Source of the DNA: Streptomyces sp. NBC_00287
Lineage (GTDB): Bacteria > Actinomycetota > Actinomycetes > Streptomycetales > Streptomycetaceae
Assembly (NCBI RefSeq): GCF_036173105.1
Contig: NZ_CP108053.1
Location: 1,860,001 to 1,924,000 of the forward strand
Direction of reading: 5' to 3'
DNA: 64,000 nt
The notes beneath the pieces are model-generated. The model was not told the origin of the DNA, did not search any database, and worked only from the letters and a program-made list of their open reading frames with translations. A program made the position numbers and the translations under genes. Shown here piece by piece: positions 18,901-25,517 of the stretch (positions are counted from its first letter, which is position 1; each line of letters begins with the position of its first letter).

Positions 18901-20259
18901 TCACAGGCGTTCGAAGGAGCGGCGCAGCTCCCAGTCGGTGACCGCGGCGTCGTAGGCGTCGGTCTCGACGCGCGCCATGTTCCGGTAGTGCGCGACGACC
19001 TCGTCGCCGAAGGCGGCCTTGGCGATCGGGCTGTTCTCCCAGAGCTCGGCGGCCTCGCGCAGGGTGGTCGGGACGTGCTCGTACTCGGCGGTGTAGGCGT
19101 TGCCGGGGCAGGCCTCGGGCAGCTCCAGTTTCTGCTCGATGCCGTACAGGCCCGCGGCCACCATGCCCGCCACCGCCAGATGCGGGTTGACGTCGCCGCC
19201 GGGAAGGCGGTTCTCGAAGCGCAGGGAGCGGCCGTGGCCGACCACGCGCAGGGCGCAGGTGCGGTTGTCGTGGCCCCAGGCGACGGCGGTCGGCGCGAAG
19301 GAGCCGGGCTGGAACCGCTTGTAGGAGTTGATGTTGGGGGCGTAGAGGAGGGCGAAGTCCCGCAGAGCCGCCAGTTGTCCGGCGAGGAAGTACCGCATGA
19401 CCTCGGACATTCCGTCGGGCCCGGCCATCGCGTTGTTGCCGGCCGCGTCCGCGAGCGAGAGGTGGATGTGGCAGGAGTTGCCCTCGCGCTCGTTGTACTT
19501 GGCCATGAAGGTCAGCGACATGCCCTCCTGCGCGGCGATCTCCTTGGCGCCGGTCTTGTAGACGGCGTGCTGGTCGCAGGTGACCAGGGCCTCGTCGTAC
19601 CGGAAGGCGATCTCGTGCTGGCCGGGGTTGCACTCGCCCTTGGCGGACTCGACGGTGAGTCCGGCGCCGGCCATCTCGTTGCGGATGCGCCGCAGCAGGG
19701 GTTCGATCCGGCCGGTACCGAGGACGGAGTAGTCGATGTTGTACTGGTTGGCCGGGGTCAGGCCCCGGTAGTTCGCGTCCCAGGCCTGTTCGTAAGTGTC
19801 CTTGAAGACGATGAACTCCAGCTCGGTGCCGACCTGCGCGGTGAGCCCTAGTTCGGCGAGGCGCTCAAGTTGTCGGCGCAGGATCTGGCGGGGGGCGGCG
19901 ACGACCGGGGAGCCGTCCTCCCAGGCGAGGTCGGCGATGACCATGGCCGTGCCGTCGTTCCAGGGGACGCGGCGCAGGGTGGACAGATCCGGGTGCATGG
20001 CGAAGTCGCCGTAGCCGCGGTCCCAGGAGGACATGGCATAGCCGTCGACGGTGTTCATCTCGGTGTCGACGGCGAGCAGGTAGTTGCAGCCCTCGGTGCC
20101 GTGGTGCAGTACCTCGTCGAGGAAGAAGCGCGCGGCGAACCGCTTGCCCTGGAGCCGTCCTTGCATGTCCGGGAAGGCCAGGACGACGGTGTCGATCTCA
20201 CCGCCGGCGACGAGGGCGTGCAGCTCCTCGACGCCGAGCGGCGGTGTGCGGTCTGCCAC
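18901..20259 (-). CDS. glnA4: Glutamine synthetase-like gamma-glutamyl ligase (GlnA4 type)
   Basis: 452 residues of the GS type I fold: an N-terminal beta-grasp (about 10-100), a catalytic domain with the glutamate/metal block MAKYNEREGNSCHIHLS, the Arg block RVVGHGRSLRFENRLPGGD and the NPHLAVAGMVAAG helix. Its GTG start follows AAGGAGG by 7 nt. The neighbours (ALDH, SDR, divergent FadR regulator, class I amidotransferase) are those of S. coelicolor SCO1613. From the literature that protein is gamma-glutamylethanolamide synthetase GlnA4, repressed by EpuRI. I infer that this one ligates glutamate to ethanolamine or a similar amine, not ammonium. Confidence 0.85.
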   Translation of the reverse strand: MADRTPPLGVEELHALVAGGEIDTVVLAFPDMQGRLQGKRFAARFFLDEVLHHGTEGCNYLLAVDTEMNTVDGYAMSSWDRGYGDFAMHPDLSTLRRVPWNDGTAMVIADLAWEDGSPVVAAPRQILRRQLERLAELGLTAQVGTELEFIVFKDTYEQAWDANYRGLTPANQYNIDYSVLGTGRIEPLLRRIRNEMAGAGLTVESAKGECNPGQHEIAFRYDEALVTCDQHAVYKTGAKEIAAQEGMSLTFMAKYNEREGNSCHIHLSLADAAGNNAMAGPDGMSEVMRYFLAGQLAALRDFALLYAPNINSYKRFQPGSFAPTAVAWGHDNRTCALRVVGHGRSLRFENRLPGGDVNPHLAVAGMVAAGLYGIEQKLELPEACPGNAYTAEYEHVPTTLREAAELWENSPIAKAAFGDEVVAHYRNMARVETDAYDAAVTDWELRRSFERL

Positions 20260-20263
20260 GGGA

Positions 20264-20322
20264 AAGCCTCCTTAAGGCTTCTTCGGTCAGCTCCGGAGCC
20301 ATAAGGTATTGCCGAGAACCTT
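20264..20322. promoter_or_regulatory. Candidate operators between glnA4-type gene and FadR repressor
   Basis: Two inverted repeats fill the 87-bp divergent gap. AAGCCT/AGGCTT (20264-20280) overlaps the ribosome-binding site of the ligase gene. AAGGT/ACCTT (20303-20322) has a 10-nt centre and lies upstream of the repressor gene. They are reasonable sites for the FadR-type repressor; binding is not shown. Confidence 0.45.
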
Positions 20323-20346
20323 TGCTTGGGAAGGGGGCACGGCCGG

Positions 20347-21099
20347 ATGTCGGTGGACGCTGACCAAGGCCCGGACGCCGACCACCGCCCGGAGGACCGG
20401 CTCACCCCGGTACTGCGGCCGGTGCGGGCGGGCAACGGCTTCGAGGAGGCACTGCAGCAGATCCTCCAGGTGGTCCGGCTCGGTCTGGTGCCGGGCGGTG
20501 AGCGGCTGCCCGCGGAGCGGGAGCTGGCCGAGCGGCTCGGGATCAGCCGGGTAACTCTGCGCGAGGTGCTCAAGGTGCTCCAGGACCAGGGTCTGGTGGA
20601 GTCCCGGCGGGGGCGGTACGGCGGAACGTTCGTGCTGCCGCGCACGGACGCCGGCGGCGAGGACGAGCTGCGCCGCCGGATCGCCGAGGTGGACATCGAG
20701 GACGTGCTGCGCTTCCGTGAGGTACTGGAGGTGGGCGCGGTGGGGCTGTGCGCGGCGCACGGTCTGACGCGGGAGCAGCGGGAGCGGCTGCGGGAGGCGC
20801 TGGCCCGCACCCAGGACGCGCCGCTGGGCGACTACCGGCGCCGGGACACACTGCTGCACCTCACGCTCGCCGAGCTGTGCGGCTCGCCGACCCTGACCGC
20901 GCAGTACGCGGCGGTACGGGCGACGGTGAACGAACTGCTGGACTGCATCCCGATCCTGGTCCGGAATCTGGAGCATTCGCAGCGGCAGCACGCGGCGCTG
21001 GTGGAGGCGGTGCTGGACGCGGACGCGGACGCGGCGCGGGAGATCATGCGGGAGCACTGCGCGGGGACGGCGGCGCTGCTCAGGGGGTTCCTGGCGTGA
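20347..21099 (+). CDS. epuRI: GntR/FadR-family transcriptional repressor (EpuRI-type)
   Basis: 250 residues. The N-terminal winged helix (about 25-95) includes LPAERELAERLGISRVTLREVLKV (shown here as LPAERELAERLG and ISRVTLREVLKV), followed by the all-helical FCD effector domain (about 100-240, with FREVLEVGAVGL). ATG 20347 is preceded by GGGAAGGGGG. It diverges from the glnA4-type operon and is followed by the gamma-glutamyl hydrolase. In S. coelicolor the equivalent SCO1614 (EpuRI) represses glnA4, so this assignment rests on family plus synteny. Confidence 0.82.
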   Translation: MSVDADQGPDADHRPEDRLTPVLRPVRAGNGFEEALQQILQVVRLGLVPGGERLPAERELAERLGISRVTLREVLKVLQDQGLVESRRGRYGGTFVLPRTDAGGEDELRRRIAEVDIEDVLRFREVLEVGAVGLCAAHGLTREQRERLREALARTQDAPLGDYRRRDTLLHLTLAELCGSPTLTAQYAAVRATVNELLDCIPILVRNLEHSQRQHAALVEAVLDADADAAREIMREHCAGTAALLRGFLA

Positions 21100-21152
21100 C
21101 ACATAGACGGGTGCCGCAAAGGTATGAGGACGGTCCATTGAAGGGACACGGT

Positions 21153-21839
21153 ATGCCGGGCAGGCCGTTGATCGGCGTCAGTACGTATCTGGAGGCCGGG
21201 GCGCGCTGGGGCGTGTGGGAGCTGGACGCGGCGCTGCTGCCGGCCGGGTATCCGCGGCTGGTGCAGCGGGCGGGCGGGCTCGCGGCGCTGCTGCCGCCGG
21301 ACGCGCCGGAGCAGGCGGCGGCGACGGTGGCCCGCCTCGACGGGCTGGTCATCGCGGGCGGTCCGGACGTGGAGCCGGTCCGCTACGGCGCCGAGCGCCA
21401 CCCGCGCACCGGGCCGCCGGCGCGGGAGCGGGACGCGTGGGAACTGGCCCTGATCGAGGCCGCGCTCACCGCCCGGCTCCCCCTGCTGGGGATCTGCCGG
21501 GGCATGCAGCTCCTCAACGTCGCCCTCGGCGGCACGCTCGTCCAGCATCTGGAGGGTCACGCCGAGGTGGTCGGCGTCTTCGGCGGCCACACCGTCAAAC
21601 CGGTACCAGGCACGCTCTACGCCGGTATCGCCCCGGAGGAGACGAGTGTGCCGACGTATCACCACCAGTCCGTGGACCGCCTCGGCGAGGGGCTTGTGCC
21701 CTCGGCCCACGCGGAGGACGGCACGTTGGAGGCCGTAGAACTCCCCGGGGACCACTGGGTGTTGGGAGTGCAGTGGCATCCGGAGATGGGTGAGGACGTG
21801 CGGGTGATGAGGGCGCTGGTGGAGGCGAGCGTCGGCTAG
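21153..21839 (+). CDS. Gamma-glutamyl-gamma-aminobutyrate hydrolase family (class I amidotransferase-like)
   Basis: A 228-residue PuuD-type hydrolase with the nucleophile Cys in LLGICRGMQLLN, oxyanion-region GGPDVEP, and the His/Glu pair in VQWHPE. It would release glutamate from a gamma-glutamylated acid in the last step of the GlnA4-type pathway. ATG 21153 is chosen because the upstream part of the open frame overlaps the repressor gene in another phase. It sits 53 nt after the repressor and may be co-transcribed with it. Confidence 0.85.
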   Translation: MPGRPLIGVSTYLEAGARWGVWELDAALLPAGYPRLVQRAGGLAALLPPDAPEQAAATVARLDGLVIAGGPDVEPVRYGAERHPRTGPPARERDAWELALIEAALTARLPLLGICRGMQLLNVALGGTLVQHLEGHAEVVGVFGGHTVKPVPGTLYAGIAPEETSVPTYHHQSVDRLGEGLVPSAHAEDGTLEAVELPGDHWVLGVQWHPEMGEDVRVMRALVEASVG

Positions 21840-22747
21840 CCGCCCCGCGTCAGATGCAGCAAGTCCCGCGCCGGTCCCACCGGCCGATGCCCCGTCGGCC
21901 ACACCGCCCTCAGGTCGCGGGCCAGCGACACGTCCGCCATCGGGATGCTCACCAGCCGCCGCATCGACAGTTCCTCGCGGACCGCGAGTTCGCTCAGGAC
22001 CGCCGGACCCGCGCCGCTCACGGCCGCCGCCTTCACCGCCGTGGTCGAGGAAAGTTCGATCAAGGGGCGGGCCAGACCGCCCAGGGCCGTGTCCAGGACC
22101 TGGCGGGTGCCCGAGCCCTTCTCCCGGAGGATCAGGGGGGTGACGGCCAACTCCTCGGCTGTGAGCGGGCGTCGGCGGCGGGCCCAAGGGTGGCCGGGGG
22201 CCGTCACGACGATCAGGCGGTCGTGGGCGATGACCACCGAGTCCAGGCCCGTGGGGACCGTCAGGCCCTCCACGAAGCCGAGGTCCGCCTCGTCGGAGAG
22301 GAGCCGTTCGGCCACCACCGTCGAGTTGCCCGCGAGCAGCGACACCGCCGTGTCCGGGCGGCCCGCGCGCAGCGCCAGCAGCCAGCCCGGCAGCAGATAC
22401 TCGGCGATCGTCATGCTCGCCGCCACCCGCAGCCGCGAGTCCCGCCGGTCCCGCAGCGCCTGCGCGCCCACGTCGAAGGCCTCCGCCGCCTCCACGATCC
22501 GCCGCGCCCAGTCCGTCACCAGCGCACCGGCGTCCGTCAGCCGTGAGCCCCGCGGCGAGCGGTCCACCAGCGCCACCCCGAGCTGCCGTTCCATCGACCG
22601 GATCCGGCTGCTGGCCGCGGGCTGGGTGATGCCCAGCTCACGGGCGGCCCCGCCCAGGCTGCCGAGCCGCGCCACCGCCAGCAGCAGCTCCAGCCCGCCG
22701 AGGTCGGGGACTCGATGGGCCAGGGAACTCGTCACCGCACTACTCAT
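21836..22747 (-). CDS. LysR-family transcriptional regulator
   Basis: 303 residues. The N-terminal helix-turn-helix (about 15-75, with GSLGGAARELGITQPAASSRIR) is followed by a LysR substrate-binding domain (about 100-290). It diverges from the TDT transporter gene with only about 70 bp between them, so it is likely its regulator. It converges on the hydrolase gene with a 4-bp overlap. Confidence 0.9.
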   Translation of the reverse strand: MSSAVTSSLAHRVPDLGGLELLLAVARLGSLGGAARELGITQPAASSRIRSMERQLGVALVDRSPRGSRLTDAGALVTDWARRIVEAAEAFDVGAQALRDRRDSRLRVAASMTIAEYLLPGWLLALRAGRPDTAVSLLAGNSTVVAERLLSDEADLGFVEGLTVPTGLDSVVIAHDRLIVVTAPGHPWARRRRPLTAEELAVTPLILREKGSGTRQVLDTALGGLARPLIELSSTTAVKAAAVSGAGPAVLSELAVREELSMRRLVSIPMADVSLARDLRAVWPTGHRPVGPARDLLHLTRGG

Positions 22748-22817
22748 AAAGCCAGCTTATGCCCTCATAGAGACATACTCCCTGGTGGTGGACGTCCGAG
22801 GGCGGGACCGTACGACC

Positions 22818-23963
22818 ATGGTCACCGCCGCCCAGTCCCGCCCCCGTGCCATGGCCGTCCGTCACCTCGGACCGAACTGGTACGCCTCCGTCATGGGAAC
22901 CGCCATCGTCGCCACCGCCGGCGCCGCGCTCCCCGTGCCCGTCCCCCGAGCCGTGTGCGCCGCCGTCTGGGCCCTGTCCCTGGCGCTGCTCCTCGCACTC
23001 CTCGCCGCCCGCGCCCTGCACTGGACCCACCACCGCGACCAGGCCCGCGCCCACCTCATGGACCCGGCGACGGCCCCCTTCTACGGCTGTCTCTCCATGG
23101 CCCTGCTGGCCGTCGGCGGCGGCGCTCTCACCGTCGGCCGGGACTGGATCGGCATCGAGGCGGCGGTCGCGCTCGACGTCGTGCTGTTCACCGTCGGTAC
23201 GGTGATCGGACTCGCGGCCGCGGTCGCCGTCCCGTACCTGATGGCCGTACGGCACCGGGTGGAGCCGTCGCAGGCCACGCCCGTCTGGCTGCTGCCGCTC
23301 GTCGCGCCCATGGTGTCCGCCGCGCTCGGGCCGCTGCTGGTGCCGTATCTGCCCGCCGGGCAGGCCCAGGAGACGCTGCTGCTGGCCTGCTTCGCGATGT
23401 TCGGGCTGAGCCTGCTCGCGACCCTGCTGATGCTGCCGCTCGTCTTCGCCCGGCTGGTCACGGCCGGACCGCTGCCGCTCGCGCTGACGCCGACCCTGTT
23501 CCTGGTGCTGGGCCCGCTCGGCCAGTCGACCACCGCCGTAGGCAAGTTCGCGGAGTACGCGCCGGGCGTCGTCCCGGCCCCGTACAGCCAGGGCTTCGAC
23601 GTGTTTGCCGTCCTGTACGGCGTGCCGGTCATGGGGTTCGCGCTGCTGTGGCTCGGGTTCGCCACCGCCCATGTCGTGCGCGCCCGGCGGCAGGGGATGC
23701 GGTTCGCGATGACCTGGTGGGCGTTCACCTTCCCGGTCGGCACCTGTGTCACCGGCGCCGAGGCACTGGCCCGGCACACCGGGCTCGTGGTCTACGAGTG
23801 GCTCGCGATCGGTCTGTACGCCGTGCTCGTCGCCGCCTGGCTCGTCGCCGCCGCGCACACCGCGCGCGGGGTGGTCAGCGGCGCGCTGCTCGCAGGGCCG
23901 CGCCCAGCACTTCCGGCGCCTCGGCCAGTGACGGTCCGTACCACGTCAGGTGCCGACCGCTGA
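22818..23963 (+). CDS. TDT/SLAC1-family transporter (TehA-like)
   Basis: A 381-residue integral membrane protein with about ten transmembrane helices, beginning after LGPNWYASVMGTAIVA. That opening, and the pattern GPLGQSTTAVGKF with the GFALLWLGFATAHV helix, fit the tellurite-resistance/dicarboxylate (TDT) exporters. The ATG at 22818 is likely; in-frame GTG codons about 30 bp earlier are possible. Substrate not predictable. Its last 89 bp overlap antisense with the metal-receptor gene. Confidence 0.82.
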   Translation: MVTAAQSRPRAMAVRHLGPNWYASVMGTAIVATAGAALPVPVPRAVCAAVWALSLALLLALLAARALHWTHHRDQARAHLMDPATAPFYGCLSMALLAVGGGALTVGRDWIGIEAAVALDVVLFTVGTVIGLAAAVAVPYLMAVRHRVEPSQATPVWLLPLVAPMVSAALGPLLVPYLPAGQAQETLLLACFAMFGLSLLATLLMLPLVFARLVTAGPLPLALTPTLFLVLGPLGQSTTAVGKFAEYAPGVVPAPYSQGFDVFAVLYGVPVMGFALLWLGFATAHVVRARRQGMRFAMTWWAFTFPVGTCVTGAEALARHTGLVVYEWLAIGLYAVLVAAWLVAAAHTARGVVSGALLAGPRPALPAPRPVTVRTTSGADR

Positions 23964-24594
23964 CCAGCGCGCAGGGCAGTCCGGGGAAGGCCTCCGGACC
24001 GTCGTCGGCCGTGAAGCGGTAGGGCTCGTCCGGGAGGACGACCACATCCGGGGCCGTGGCCCGCAGCTCCTCCAGGGGGATGCGCGGGTAGCGGTCCTCG
24101 TGCGTCGCGTACCGGTGGTCCACGCCGAGACGGGCCAGCACGTCACCGGCGAACGTGTCGCGGCCCAGCACCATCCAGGGCCGCCGCCAGATCGGCACCA
24201 CGGCGGACGTACGGCGGTCAGGGGCCGGCAGCGCCGACCAGGTCCGCTCCGCCTCGTCCAGCCAGCGCGGCCGGGTCCCGGTCCCGCACGCGGTCAGCAC
24301 CCGGTCCAGCTCCCGGAAGGCCTCCGGCACATCGCGGACCTCGGTGAGCAGCACCTCGATGCCCGCCGCCCGCAGGTCCGCGAGGTCGGGGGCGCGGTTC
24401 TCCTCCTCGTTGGCGATCACCAGGTCGGGGGCGAGGTCGACGATCCGCTCGGTCTTGGGATTCTTGGTGCCGCCGATCCGGGCCACGCCGAGGTCCGCCG
24501 GATGCGTGCACCAGTCCGTGACGCCGACCAGGACGCCGGGGGCCGAGAGAGCCACGGCCTCCGTCAGGGACGGCACCAGGGAGACGACGCGCAT
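23875..24594 (-). CDS. Helical backbone metal receptor (BtuF-like), no signal peptide
   Basis: 239 residues of the periplasmic-binding-protein-like fold used for cobalamin and siderophores: MRVVSLVPSLTEAV, the APDLVIANEEENR block and the C-terminal domain VLARLGVDHRYA. It lacks a signal peptide or lipobox, and no ABC permease or ATPase is adjacent, so it may be a cytoplasmic sensor or catalytic relative rather than a transporter subunit. It is coupled by a 1-bp overlap to the XRE-cupin gene. I saw no cobalamin riboswitch. Confidence 0.75.
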   Translation of the reverse strand: MRVVSLVPSLTEAVALSAPGVLVGVTDWCTHPADLGVARIGGTKNPKTERIVDLAPDLVIANEEENRAPDLADLRAAGIEVLLTEVRDVPEAFRELDRVLTACGTGTRPRWLDEAERTWSALPAPDRRTSAVVPIWRRPWMVLGRDTFAGDVLARLGVDHRYATHEDRYPRIPLEELRATAPDVVVLPDEPYRFTADDGPEAFPGLPCALVSGRHLTWYGPSLAEAPEVLGAALRAARR

Positions 24595-25160
24595 CAGCGC
24601 GGCCGGTCCTGGACGGCCTCGATGTGCTCGGCCACCGCGACGACCACCACCCGGGTCTCCGGCACCGTGGCCCGCCAGCGGTGGCGGACCCCGCCGGTGA
24701 GGTACAGGGTGTCGCCACGGCCGAGCCGGTAGGCGCGCCCCTCCGCCTCGATCTCGACGGCGCCGTCGGCGACGTACATCAACTGGTCGTTGCGGTACTG
24801 GAATTCACGGCCCGCGTCATGGTCCCCGGTGAACTCGGAGGCGTGCATCTGATGGTGGCCGCGCACCAGGGAACGCGTCCGCGGCTCGGGGGTCACCTCA
24901 GTGCACTCGGCGCGTACGACGTCCACGCTGCACGCGGGGTCGGCCGCTGCGAGGAGTTCGACGGCCGTGGTGCGCAGGGCGTCGGCGAGTTTCTCCAGGG
25001 AGCTTCTGCTGGGGCGGGCGCGGTCGTTCTCCACCTGGCTCAGGAAGGGCACCGACAGGCCGCTGCGCTCGGCCACGACGGCGAGGGTGAGCTCCAGCGC
25101 GCGACGCCGCCGCCGTACGGCCGCGCCCACCCGCAGGGGCTGTTCTTTGTGGTCGCCCAT
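24594..25160 (-). CDS. XRE-family regulator with cupin domain
   Basis: 188 residues. The N-terminal XRE helix-turn-helix (about 12-68, with LTLAVVAERSGLSVPFLSQVE, given here as LTLAVVAERSGLS and PFLSQVEND) is followed by a C-terminal cupin (about 110-180, with DQLMYVADGAVEIEAEGRAY and the HRW end of the second motif). Such proteins bind a small metabolite in the cupin. ATG 25160 follows GGAGGGAGCCGG. It overlaps the BtuF-like gene start by one base, so the two form a unit. Confidence 0.88.
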   Translation of the reverse strand: MGDHKEQPLRVGAAVRRRRRALELTLAVVAERSGLSVPFLSQVENDRARPSRSSLEKLADALRTTAVELLAAADPACSVDVVRAECTEVTPEPRTRSLVRGHHQMHASEFTGDHDAGREFQYRNDQLMYVADGAVEIEAEGRAYRLGRGDTLYLTGGVRHRWRATVPETRVVVVAVAEHIEAVQDRPR

Positions 25161-25466
25161 CGCTCCGGCTCCCTCCTTCGCTCGTCGTCCGGTGCCGAGT
25201 CTCGGCCGAGTCCTCTGATGAGTTCTCTGCACCCTACGCATGTTCGGCAAACCGTTTCATGCGCCCGTCACATCGACGACACACCGCGAGACCCACGACC
25301 TCACAGTTCGCGCCATCACCGGACCCGGCCGACGCGGGACTGCATGCCATTCCCGCCTGCGCGGGCGTGGCTCCCGTGGACGAATGGCCTGGTCGGGCCG
25401 GTGAACGACATCCCATCAGCCTAGTTGGCCGGATTTCGCACACAAAGTTCTCGCCCACAAAGAGAA
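25161..25466. other. Intergenic stretch upstream of the XRE-cupin gene
   Basis: About 300 bp with no recognisable gene. It must carry the promoter of the minus-strand XRE-cupin gene. I see no clear -10/-35 pair, repeat or small RNA; the short open frames here lack homology signals. Confidence 0.5.
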
Positions 25467-25506
25467 GGCGGGCGTCCGGCACCGTCAGGTGTGCCGGACG
25501 CCCGCC
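25467..25506 (-). terminator. Strong terminator after the betaine permease-SBP gene
   Basis: A perfect 16-bp inverted repeat (GGCGGGCGTCCGGCAC at 25467-25482 and its complement at 25491-25506) with an 8-nt loop lies 11 nt past the stop at 25518. TTCTCTTT follows on the minus strand. Confidence 0.88.
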
Positions 25507-25517
25507 GTATGCGGGGT

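Noticed and set aside
23875..25160. Cobalamin riboswitch for the BtuF-like gene
   Set aside because: No B12-box-like sequence or long leader lies upstream; the gene is coupled to the XRE-cupin gene instead.
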